Positions 29,942-38,225 of a DNA stretch of 64,000 bases are shown piece by piece. Source of the DNA: Thiohalocapsa halophila (lineage in GTDB: Bacteria; Pseudomonadota; Gammaproteobacteria; Chromatiales; Chromatiaceae); contig NZ_NRRV01000062.1 in the NCBI RefSeq assembly GCF_016583825.1, positions 1 to 64,000 on the forward strand. The letters are read 5' to 3'. A program made the position numbers and the translations under genes. Each line of letters begins with the position of its first letter. Position 1 is the first letter of the stretch. The notes beneath the pieces were generated by a model. That model ran no database searches, had not been told where the DNA came from, and saw nothing but the letters and a program-made list of their open reading frames with translations.

Positions 29942-32052
29942 GCCCGTCCCTGCATGCGCTGATGGAGGCGGGCCGGCTGCCGCCGCTGGCCTATTACTTC
30001 GCGGACTTCGTGGCCCGCGGCTGCGGGCAGGCGCCGGATGGTGTGTTCGCCTTGAGCGCGGCCCTGGTGAGCGCGCGCAACCTGGAGGGCGATGTCTGCA
30101 TCGACCTCGCCGCACATGCCGGACGGGTGCTGTTCGCCGATGACTCGGCCGCCGACGGCGGCGACAACGCGGATGGGCCCGTGGCGCCGGCGCTGAGCGA
30201 CTGGCTGGCGGCGCTGCGGGACTGCCCCTGGGTGGGCGCACCGGGCGAGCAGGCGCCGCTGATCCTGGACTGCGGCGGCCCGAGCGCCGCCGACGGGGGC
30301 TCGGCGGATGCCCCGGCGGGCAGCAGCTGTCGGCTCTACCTCGGCAAGTACTGGCACTTCGAGGCCGCCGTCGCCGCGGCGCTGCTGGGGCGCATGCAGC
30401 CGGCGGCGGACCTGGACCCGGAGCGGCTCGCCGACGGGCTGGCGCGGCTCTTCCCGGCTGCGGTGTCCGCGGGCGCCCCCGCCGAGCCGGATTGGCAGCG
30501 CATCGCCGCCGCCATCGCCGTCACCCGCCGCTTCGCGGTGATCTCCGGGGGCCCCGGCACCGGCAAGACCACCACGGTGGTCAAGGTGCTGGCGCTGCTG
30601 CTGGAGCAGGCGCCGGACCTGCGCATCGCGCTGGCGGCGCCCACGGGCAAGGCCGCGGCGCGGCTCACCGAGTCCATCGGCGGCGGCAAGCGGCGCATCG
30701 CGGCCGACGGCGGCACCGCCGAGTCCGTGCTGAGCCGCATTCCGGAGCAGGCCCGGACCATCCACCGGCTCCTGGGCTTCGGGCGCCGGGGCGCCGGGGA
30801 GGACCTGTTCCAGCATGATGCCGATGATCCGCTGTCCGTGGACTGCCTGGTGGTGGACGAGGCATCCATGATCGATCTGCCGTTGATGGCCCGGTTGCTC
30901 GCGGCCTTGCCGGCATCGGCCCGGCTGGTGCTGCTGGGCGACCGGGACCAGCTGGCCTCGGTGGAGGCGGGCAATGTGCTCGGCGACATCACCGGCCGCG
31001 GGCAGCCCGTCCGATACGGCCCGGCCCAGCGCGCGCTGCTGGCCCGGGTCGGCGCAGCGCCCGCGGCGCTGCCGGCAGCGGCGGCCTCGTCCGATGACGA
31101 CGGCGCCCCGGCAGCCTCGACCCCGACGCCCGCCGCCGCCGTCGCCCTGCTGCGCCGCAGCTGGCGCTTCGGCGCCGACAGCGGCATCGGCGCCCTGGCC
31201 CGAGCCGTCAACGCCGGCGACGGCGCGACGGCGCTGGCGCTGCTGGACGACGACGCCCACGCCGATGTCACCCGCCTCGTCCCGCCCGCGGACGACCTGC
31301 ACCCCGCCTGCATCGACTGGGCCGTGGCCCGCTTCGCCCCGGTGCTGGACGCCGAAGGCCCGGAGGCGGCCCTCGCCGTGCTGGAGCGCGCCCGAGTGCT
31401 CGCCGCCCTGCACCGCGGCCCCTACGGCGTCGAGGCCCTGAACGCACGCATCGCCGAGCGGCTCTTCGCCGAATACCGGGCCGCACGCGGGGCCGCCCCG
31501 AGCGCCGGCGACAGGGATGGCCTGCACCACGGCATGCCGGTGATGATCACGGCCAACGACTACGAGGTCGGCCTGTACAACGGCGACGTGGGCGTGCTCT
31601 GGGCCGAGGCTGCAGGCCTCCGCGAGCCCCAAGCCCCAAGCGCTGACCCGGTGCTCCGTGGGAGCGGCATCCCTGCCCCGGACGCCGCCGCAGCGTCCGG
31701 CACAGGCCGGCTTCGCGCCCATTTCCGCGCCGCCGACGGCAGCCTGCGCACCCTCTCCGTGCGCCAGCTCCCGCCCCATGTCTGCGCCTATGCGCTGACG
31801 GTGCACAAGAGCCAGGGCTCGGAATTCGACGAGGTCCTGCTGGTGCTGCCGCCGGAGCCGCACCCGCTGGCCACCCGCGAGCTGCTCTACACCGGCGTCA
31901 CCCGCGCCCGCAAGCAGGTCACCGTGCACACGGGCGCCGACGCCCTGCGCCAAGCCTCCACCACCCGCGTCCAGCGCGCCTCAGCGCTGGCCGAGCGGCT
32001 CGGCTGGCCGGTGAAACCGTCCAATACGGGGACGGTATACTTATTTGATTGA
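29938..32052 (+). CDS. recD: Exodeoxyribonuclease V alpha subunit
   Basis: 704 residues, a 5'-3' superfamily 1B helicase and the fast motor of RecBCD. Motifs are AVISGGPGTGKTTTVVKVLA (Walker A), AAPTGKAAARLTESI, VDEASMIDLPLMARLL (Walker B), LLGDRDQLASVEAGNVLGDI, and the late YALTVHKSQGSEFDEVLLVL with YTGVTRARKQV. It is slightly longer than E. coli RecD because of Ala/Asp-rich insertions, for example after residue 360 (AAASSDDDGAPAAS). Starts by a four-base overlap with recB. A MITE-like element lies 76 bp after its stop. Confidence 0.95.
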
Positions 32053-32127
32053 ATTGCAGTTGAGGCCGTTGCCGAAGGCTTGCCCCGACATGAGCTCTCT
32101 ACGGCCGGGGAAATAAGGTTACTGTCC

Positions 32128-32324
32128 CGAATGGCGCTAACTTAAGCCAGTCCGCGATATGAATCAGACACTTACGTTGAGTACGATACGACGATCCAAG
32201 CTCTCCTGCGGCACAAGCGGGCGGTCTTCGCATGTCGGACGGCCTGGAGCTGTTCGGGTTGCAGGCCAAGCGCTTCGCTAAGTGACTGTTTTTATGAAGA
32301 CGCCGCTTAAGTTAGTGCCATTCG
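32128..32324. mobile_element. 197-bp MITE-like remnant of an insertion sequence
   Basis: The ends are 20-bp inverted repeats with one mismatch: 32128-32147 reads CGAATGGCGCTAACTTAAGC and 32305-32324 is its near complement. The 9-base word TTACTGTCC lies just outside both ends (32119-32127 and 32325-32333), as expected for a target-site duplication of the IS4-superfamily size. The interior contains a short frame ending MSDGLELFGLQAKRFAK and a stop, which could be the tail of the parent transposase. No complete transposase is present, so this is a deletion derivative moved in trans. Confidence 0.75.
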
Positions 32325-32365
32325 TTACTGTCCCAATATCCTGGCTGGTGACTCTATGGTGACTC

Positions 32366-32398
32366 AAAAAAAAGGCTTAGGTGAAAATCACCTAAGCC
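32366..32398 (-). terminator. Rho-independent terminator of the former tRNA-Arg gene
   Basis: GGCTTAGGTGA (32374-32384) and TCACCTAAGCC (32388-32398) form a perfect 11-bp stem with an AAA loop. On the minus strand it is followed by eight Ts (32373-32366). It lies about 10 bases past the 3' end of the tRNA-Arg fragment and on the same strand. Confidence 0.9.
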
Positions 32399-32408
32399 CT
32401 TGCTTTTA

Positions 32409-32456
32409 TGGCGCGCCCGGAAGGATTCGAACCTCCGACCCCCTGGTTCGTAGCCA
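32409..32456 (-). tRNA. 3' half of a tRNA-Arg(ACG) gene, probable attachment site
   Basis: Read on the minus strand, the 48 bases run from TGGCTACGAACCAGG (anticodon loop CTACGAA, anticodon ACG, and 3' side of its stem) through GGAGGTTCGAATCC (T arm) to GGGCGCGCCA (acceptor and encoded CCA). The 5' half (acceptor, D arm) is missing: sequence past 32457 is AT-rich and unrelated. Such displaced tRNA 3' ends followed by the original terminator are the usual trace of an integrative element that inserted at the tRNA. Because the 5' half should lie to the right, the element extends rightward from here. Confidence 0.85.
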
Positions 32457-32683
32457 ATAGATTCAAGAATATAATATTTAAAAACAGGCAGTTATATTCC
32501 GCTTCTCGGCTCAGCGTGACTCACTTTGTCACGAACGGCACCGCTGTGACAGCTGTGAGTCACGATTTGGTCACGCGCGGCATGCGTCCACGCCGTATCC
32601 ACTCGGCCATCGGATTCGTGTACCTTCGCGCTGATCGGTGTACGATGGACGCCCGGTGAGTCGACCGAAGGACAGCAGCGACC
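32457..32683. other. AT-richer region after the tRNA fragment
   Basis: About 230 bases of lower GC than the surroundings, between the tRNA fragment and the first regulator gene. An open frame that reads out of the antisense of the tRNA (starting MARPEGFEPPTPW) is a known type of false gene. The region should hold the promoter of the XRE genes. Confidence 0.4.
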
Positions 32684-33091
32684 ATGACCGACTCAGAGCA
32701 CGAGCTGACCCGCGAGATCGGTCAGCGGCTGCGCGCCGCGCGCCACGAGCGGGGCTTGAGCCTCGCGCAGCTTGCGGCGCTCACCGATGGGCTCTACAGC
32801 AAGTCGCGCATCAGCAACTACGAGCAGGGTCTCCGCCGGCCGAGCATCGAGGCGGCGCGGACGTTGGCCGACGCCCTCGTCATTGTCAGCGCCGCCCAGC
32901 TGCTGGGCCTCGACGGCGGCGAGGACGACGCCTTGTCCAACGATGAGAAGCGCCTCGTCGACGCCTTCCGCCGGGCCGACGCCGACTGGCGCCGCCGCCT
33001 GCTCGACATCGCCGAAGCGGTGCAGCTGGACTCCCCGGCCGGGCAGGGCCGGCGCCGGCGGAAAACCGGCGGCAGCGCTGGGGGCGGATGA
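32684..33091 (+). CDS. XRE-family HTH regulator 1
   Basis: 135 residues. Cro/CI-type helix-turn-helix in the first 70 residues: IGQRLRAARHERGLSLAQLA, then SKSRISNYEQGLRRPSIEAA, with the recognition helix SRISNYEQG. The rest is an Ala-rich, charged tail (DEKRLVDAFRRADADWRRR) that may dimerise. It is likely a repressor of itself and the following genes. Its stop overlaps the ATG of a related second regulator by four bases. Such twin regulators beside an attachment site are common in mobile elements. Confidence 0.8.
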   Translation: MTDSEHELTREIGQRLRAARHERGLSLAQLAALTDGLYSKSRISNYEQGLRRPSIEAARTLADALVIVSAAQLLGLDGGEDDALSNDEKRLVDAFRRADADWRRRLLDIAEAVQLDSPAGQGRRRRKTGGSAGGG

Positions 33092-33462
33092 GGGTGACTG
33101 GCCGCGCGCTGAACCGGGCGATCGGTGATCGGGTCCGAGCGGCCCGGCTGGCGCGCGGCCTAAGTCTGGCCGATTTGTCCGCGCGCACCGGCGACAGCCT
33201 CAGCGTCTCGCGCATCAGCCACTACGAGCTGGGCCAGCGCCGGCTCAGCATCGAGGCGGCGCGGACCCTGGCCACGGCGCTCGGGGACGTGTCCGCCGCG
33301 CACTTGCTCGGCGTGGACGCGGACGACGCTCCCGGCGCCGATTCTGCCGAGGCGCGGCTCCTCGCCGCGTTCCGGGCTACGGATGCCGAGGGCCGGCACC
33401 GGTTGCTCACGGTGGCGGTGTCGGGGGCAGATTGCGGCGCGCCCGGGTCGGGCAGCGAGTGA
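33088..33462 (+). CDS. XRE-family HTH regulator 2
   Basis: 124 residues, a diverged copy of the preceding protein: IGDRVRAARLARGLSLADLS, SRISHYELGQRRLSIEAART, ALGDVSAAHLLGVDADDA, and a tail ARLLAAFRATDAEGRHRLL that parallels the first regulator. A tandem duplication followed by divergence is the simplest reading; they may form heterodimers or bind different operators. Translation-coupled to the first gene by an ATGA overlap. Confidence 0.8.
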   Translation: MRVTGRALNRAIGDRVRAARLARGLSLADLSARTGDSLSVSRISHYELGQRRLSIEAARTLATALGDVSAAHLLGVDADDAPGADSAEARLLAAFRATDAEGRHRLLTVAVSGADCGAPGSGSE

Positions 33463-33553
33463 GGGGCGACGAGCGGTCGCTTGACGGGTGGGAGAGACCT
33501 GCTGGCTTGATAGGGTAGGGGCGGCCTGGCGAAAAGAGGGTAGGAGGTGCGCG

Positions 33554-33805
33554 ATGACGATCGACGCTGCGACACAAGACGAGATCGACCGCCTGAACGC
33601 GGCGGTCGACGAGTTTGCCGGCGAGATGAAGGCGCGGCTGCGCGAGCAGGCGCTGAAGGGCTACCGCGGCTGGGATGATCCGGCGCAGTATGAGCGCATC
33701 CTGGAGATGCTGGTTACGCGGGCGCCGGCGGCTGAAGGGGAGGAGGTCGATACCGCGAACCTGGCGATGATCCTGTGGAGTTTGCGGCGGCGGGGCTTGG
33801 GGTAG
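33554..33805 (+). CDS. 83-residue unknown protein of the island
   Basis: A strong TAGGAGG ribosome site precedes the ATG at 33554. The product is helical and acidic (EIDRLNAAVDEFAGEMKARL), then GYRGWDDPAQYERILEML and a short tail ANLAMILWSLRRRGLG. It has the look of small proteins carried by phages and integrative elements; no function is known. It follows the regulators by 91 bp on the same strand. Confidence 0.55.
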   Translation: MTIDAATQDEIDRLNAAVDEFAGEMKARLREQALKGYRGWDDPAQYERILEMLVTRAPAAEGEEVDTANLAMILWSLRRRGLG

Positions 33806-34237
33806 CGGTGCCAACTGCTGTGGGGCGGGGACTTCCTTCCGGGGCCTCTGTGGCGTACGGCAGGTATGAGTCCTGCAGCGGACGTTCGCGATGCGTCCCC
33901 TCCGGGTCAGGAACCGGCCAATTGCCGCCGCTGGTGGTGTGTGAGAAAAAATCAGCAGTGTGGTGCATAGCCGACATTGTCGGCGTTCGCGGTTATATAC
34001 ACTGCCCGCGGAGCTTTGTAGCAGTCACCTTCCACGCACAGTATGTGTGGTGCGGCGGGTTTCTTGAAACTGCGTCAGATCAGTCTGTTGGACTCAGGTC
34101 TTTAGTGGTTTGTAGCCTGCTTTAGGATGATTTTCTTTGCGGTCGAGCCACTCGAGCAGTCGCCGCCATACGCCCCCGGCGTGCTGCCGGCCCGTCGCGC
34201 TCGGTGAGGGCCCGATCAAAGCCAATGAGCTAATTCA
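33806..34237. other. Intergenic region before the CHAT-protease gene
   Basis: 432 bases with mixed composition, becoming lower in GC toward the right. I see no supported gene or RNA. The change in base composition marks the passage into DNA of another origin. Confidence 0.35.
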
Positions 34238-36436
34238 GTGATAAAGAACATATTGGCGGGTAACGTTTTCCCTGCTTGGCGGAGTGTCACTGCAAAGCCT
34301 TCTGCGAGCGTCTGGGCGCAAGAGGTAAACTGGGATGACGAATCGTTTCTCGGCCGTCTCCTCGAGTTGCTCGAGGACGAACTCGAAGCGCGCTGGCGGC
34401 ACCCGCCGGACGAAGTTACCGCATTCGGCGTAGCCGTGCTGAAGGATCTGGTCGACCATGCGCCATTCATTATCGTCCCCGAACACTACGCTCAACTGAG
34501 TTTCCTCCGCTTTTTTCTCGCGGGCAGACTCGCCGAGCACTGCCAGATGTACGGACAGCCGAGCCTCACGTGCGACTGGCTCTTGTGTGCGTTGTCTGAC
34601 CGGCCTTGGGCACTGGTCGAGCCTGGGCATCCGCTGGAGGTAGACTATTACCCGGGCCGACTGCGCCAGTTCGTAATCAGCGCAGTCCCAGTCATCCGTG
34701 GCTCCGCCCAGTGGGCCGTAACGTCCTTCATCCACTCCCTCTACTATTACAGCTGGAAGTCTGGCGGGCTTCGAGAACTTGCGGAGATGGTTCTCGAGGA
34801 CGCCCAGTCGCTCGTGTGCAGCGCGATGAAGAGCAGCGACGCCCCAATTGCGACAAGGGGCGTCGAAGCGGCCTCGGCACTTGCAACGTGGTGGCTGCAA
34901 AGCGAGCGCCCGAAGGTGCCGGACGTTGTCCGGGGCATGGCGGAACTACACGGCCGGTCCGGTGCGCCTGAGGAGGCGCGCAAGATCGTCGCAATGACCC
35001 TCGCCACGTCGGTCGGCGATCGAGCAGGTCAGCCACGCGTCGAGTGGGCACGGCGGGCACTGACCGAGCACGGAGCGCTGCTCACCCAGCACGAGCGATT
35101 GCAGATGCTGGTTGCGTCGTGCACCACGCCGGATGAGATGGCGGAGAAGTACGACGAGGTGATGGCCGCGGTCGAGCAATACACGAGCGACTGTGACGAT
35201 TGCCTCTCGGGCGATCGGGTAGATATTGCGTTTCGACGCATTCAATTGTTCGACGCGTTTGCTCCGTTCGTCGTGGGACTCGTACGCGGCGGCCACTGCT
35301 CAGAAGCCGTCACCGCGACGGCGGCATGGTTCAGCGTCCCAGTCGAGCGCCGTCGAAAGTCTTCGGTGTTAGCCGTGCTCGCCGGCCTTGAAGAGGGCGT
35401 TATGTACGCGGTGGACGGAAACACTGTAGCGATTCCTCATGACTCGGGCGCAGCGATCAGAAGACTGGTCGACGCGGTGAACCATGCCTACGACACAAAC
35501 ATCGTGGTGCGGGACGACCACGCCTTTCCGTCAAGAGCGAAGACGGGTCGTCCCGGAGAGCGCGTGAGGTGTACGGACGAATTGGCCGAGGCCACGGCCG
35601 CATACTACGAACTCGATCGCGCTGCCGAGGAAATCACAAGAACCCAGGCGCTAGCCATCTTCCAGCCCCACACCGTCCAAGCTCCGCTCGTACCGCTCGC
35701 GCGCAGTCGTCTCGGCGTTGCCTGGCCGACCATTACAAGCTTCGAGGAGCCCGAAGCTGACCGCGCTATCCGGAGAGCACTGATCTGGTCGTACGGCCCG
35801 TACCTTAGCGGGCACGAAGCCCGCGCGGTCGCAGAGATTCTTAAAAAAGCGGGTGTGGAATGCGAGGTTATGACAGACAAGGAATTGACACCAGACGAGT
35901 TCCTCCGCTTCTACACCGACAGATCGTTTGACTTGGTTTGGGTTTCGGCGCACGGCATGTTCGACCCGCGGGAGCCGCACCGGGCACACATTCAAATATC
36001 GAGTGACCAGTCGAGGCCGATGCACCTTACAGAACTCATCCGGCACCCCGTTCGCGGACCGGGAAGGCGGCTGCTTTTTCTCAACGTTTGTCTCGGTGCT
36101 TCTGTGCTCGTGACCGAGGCTCCGCCGAAACTCGGACTCGCGGCGATGCTCGCCTCTGCAGAACAGGCGGTAGTGAGCCACATCGTCGAAGTGTCGGGTT
36201 TTATTGCACCACTCTTTGGGGTTGGCGCTGCAATCCCACTCGCGCGCGGCGATAGCTTCTTTGCGGCCTTCAGTCACGCACTCGACGCCGTGCGCTTGGA
36301 ACGACCTGCCGCAGTGGAGCGTGTCAGACACGCTGCCCCACAGTGCGCGGAGTTTCTTGACTGGCTTCAGAACGGCACTTACGTGGTCGACCCGAATAAC
36401 ATTCGGACCTGGGGCACAGGAGCGTTCTACGAATGA
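34238..36436 (+). CDS. CHAT-domain (caspase-like) protease candidate
   Basis: 732 residues from a GTG at 34238 without a clear ribosome site, so the start is uncertain. The first 450 residues are mostly helical with no repeat I can name. The C-terminal about 220 residues have the marks of a CHAT peptidase: FDLVWVSAHGMFDPREP with the catalytic His (about residue 572) after a hydrophobic strand, and RRLLFLNVCLGASVL with the catalytic Cys (about residue 618). CHAT proteases act in bacterial defence, including with the type III-E CRISPR effector, and in gasdermin activation. The gene has lower GC than its neighbours, so it was probably acquired separately. The cas6 gene of the type III locus starts 751 bp downstream on the same strand. 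Confidence 0.7.
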   Translation: MIKNILAGNVFPAWRSVTAKPSASVWAQEVNWDDESFLGRLLELLEDELEARWRHPPDEVTAFGVAVLKDLVDHAPFIIVPEHYAQLSFLRFFLAGRLAEHCQMYGQPSLTCDWLLCALSDRPWALVEPGHPLEVDYYPGRLRQFVISAVPVIRGSAQWAVTSFIHSLYYYSWKSGGLRELAEMVLEDAQSLVCSAMKSSDAPIATRGVEAASALATWWLQSERPKVPDVVRGMAELHGRSGAPEEARKIVAMTLATSVGDRAGQPRVEWARRALTEHGALLTQHERLQMLVASCTTPDEMAEKYDEVMAAVEQYTSDCDDCLSGDRVDIAFRRIQLFDAFAPFVVGLVRGGHCSEAVTATAAWFSVPVERRRKSSVLAVLAGLEEGVMYAVDGNTVAIPHDSGAAIRRLVDAVNHAYDTNIVVRDDHAFPSRAKTGRPGERVRCTDELAEATAAYYELDRAAEEITRTQALAIFQPHTVQAPLVPLARSRLGVAWPTITSFEEPEADRAIRRALIWSYGPYLSGHEARAVAEILKKAGVECEVMTDKELTPDEFLRFYTDRSFDLVWVSAHGMFDPREPHRAHIQISSDQSRPMHLTELIRHPVRGPGRRLLFLNVCLGASVLVTEAPPKLGLAAMLASAEQAVVSHIVEVSGFIAPLFGVGAAIPLARGDSFFAAFSHALDAVRLERPAAVERVRHAAPQCAEFLDWLQNGTYVVDPNNIRTWGTGAFYE

Positions 36437-37187
36437 CAAGCGGCACCTTGCCTCTTTCTTATCGTCCAGGTGCGATCAAGATGGCCGTCCGAGCTTAACG
36501 GTCAGGGGGAATTCGCTCGACGGAAGCGGCATCGGTGCCGAAGGCGATGATGCGTATGTCCGCTATCGGCGGTACTCTTGCCACTCGCCATTCCGACGTC
36601 TCTTCTGGGTCGAGTCCGGTCAATCACGCCTCAACTCCTGAGGGGTCGCCGAGGAACGGGAAGCAGCCCTCCTGGGGCAGGCACCAACCGGCGGCGCGGA
36701 TACCGTCGAGCGGGTTGGTCGGCTCTTACGCACGGCGCCACGCCCGGTGGGCGGGCATCAGGCGACACACGCCCGCGGTGGGTGGTTGAGGCTGCCGTCT
36801 CGGGGGGGCAGGGTGCGATTCGCGCCGCTCGGGCGGTGACTGCGGAACAACAGCATTACGTCGCGCTCAGTGCAGCCCAGGCGCGGCCCCCTGTCCGCCG
36901 TCCTTCACCGGCAGCAGCCCCACGAACCGCCCCTGCATCTCATCACCCAGGACAAGCTTCGGTGTGCCGAAGGTCCGGCGCTTCTTGGAGACGCCCTTGA
37001 GCTTGAATGGCAGCTGCGCGCTCCAGTGGTTGTGGCGGGTCTGGCGGCCTGTGAAGCAACATGAGAAATTGAGCCACGGCGGTGAGGGCTCGGCGGAGGC
37101 GTCAGTGGTCCACGCTCGGCGCATGTCCCGAAGTCCAAGCGCAGGTCGTGTCCGGCGCGATTGCTATGTCCACGAGAACAGCGAGGC
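36437..37187. other. Region between CHAT and cas6 genes
   Basis: 751 bases with no clear gene. On the minus strand 36867-37124 is an 85-codon frame whose middle (NHWSAQLPFKLKGVSKKRR, then GTPKLVLGDEMQGRFVGLLP) looks protein-like, with alternating hydrophobic and basic strands; it may be the tail of a broken gene. I do not recognise it. The promoter of the type III cas operon should lie at the right end. Confidence 0.3.
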
Positions 37188-38138
37188 ATGTACGACGTCA
37201 ATTTCCCGCCCATTGCGCGTTTCCGGTTCACCGTGGCGGCACGCGGGCTGATCGAACTACCGCCCTACACCGGCTCCACCTGGCGCGGCCTGCTCGCCAC
37301 GGCCCTGCGCCGCAGCGTCTGCGTCCCGGGTCTTGAGACATGCGATACCTGCCTCCTGACCGACTTCTGCGCCTTCTACCGCTTCTTCGAGCAAGGCGCG
37401 CGGGCGGACGTGCAAACGCTGCGCTACCCCAACGCGAGCCCGCCGTTCGTGCTGGACCTGCTCGGTGCCGGTGGCCGCACGCTTGCGCCTGGTGAGCAGC
37501 TCGCGGTCGGGCTGACAATCATCGGCGACAGCATCTACTTCTTGCCGTACTGGGTCTATGCGTTCCAGCGCGCCGGCGACCTCGGCATCGGACGCGGCCG
37601 CGGGCGCTTCGCGCTGACCGAGGTCGCCCAGGAGAGCGCCCTCGGCGCCGATACCTGGGTACCGCTCTGGCAGACCGGCGCGTCCTCGGCGGCGCCGCTC
37701 GAGCCCGCCGCCGTCGCCTTCCCCGCGCCGCCCGATGGGATTTGGATCGAGTTGCTCACACCGCTGCGTATCAAGCGTCGCGGCGAGTGGGTGACCGCAG
37801 CCGATTTCACGGCCGCCGAGTTTCTGTTTCACCTCTGTCAGCGGCTCGACCGGCTGGAATCCCAGTTCGGCACTGGCGAGCCCGGCGGCTTCTGGGATGC
37901 CCATCGGGCACAGCTGCAGGCCCTGCCACCGGCGCCGAGTGAGCTGCGCTGGCATGATTGGACCCGCTATTCCTCGCGTCAACAACAGCACATGAAGCTC
38001 GGCGGCCTGCTCGGGCGCTTTCGAGTGCCCGCCGACGCCCTGCCGGATCTCTGGCCATTGATCTGGCTCGGCCAGTACGCGCACGTCGGCAAGAACACTA
38101 GTTTTGGGCTTGGTGCATACCGTGCCCTTGCGGGGTAA
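37188..38138 (+). CDS. cas6: CRISPR pre-crRNA endoribonuclease Cas6 (type III locus)
   Basis: 316 residues. Cas6 cuts the repeat RNA to make crRNAs. The C-terminal RAMP half matches the Cas6 family of PF10040: HDWTRYSSRQQQHMKLGGLL, the strand GRFRVPAD, and the Gly-rich loop GQYAHVGKNTSFGLGAYR. The N-terminal half has the four-Cys patch CVPGLETCDTCLLTDFCAFY found in this branch, which may bind metal. The ATG at 37188 is preferred over an earlier in-frame ATG because the conserved strand begins at once. The catalytic residue is not certain by eye. First gene of a five-gene plus-strand unit, it presumably serves the array at 49116. Confidence 0.85.
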   Translation: MYDVNFPPIARFRFTVAARGLIELPPYTGSTWRGLLATALRRSVCVPGLETCDTCLLTDFCAFYRFFEQGARADVQTLRYPNASPPFVLDLLGAGGRTLAPGEQLAVGLTIIGDSIYFLPYWVYAFQRAGDLGIGRGRGRFALTEVAQESALGADTWVPLWQTGASSAAPLEPAAVAFPAPPDGIWIELLTPLRIKRRGEWVTAADFTAAEFLFHLCQRLDRLESQFGTGEPGGFWDAHRAQLQALPPAPSELRWHDWTRYSSRQQQHMKLGGLLGRFRVPADALPDLWPLIWLGQYAHVGKNTSFGLGAYRALAG

Positions 38139-38225
38139 CCTAACGCGTAGCCCGTCCCGGCGTAACTTTCGGGGCGACCAGGCAAAGCGCCGCGAGCGCG
38201 CCTTACCCCGGATAGGGATCAGGAC

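Noticed and set aside
32408-32659. Small ORF starting MARPEGFEPPTPWFVA
   Set aside because: This is the antisense reading of a tRNA-Arg 3' end, a frequent false gene in databases.
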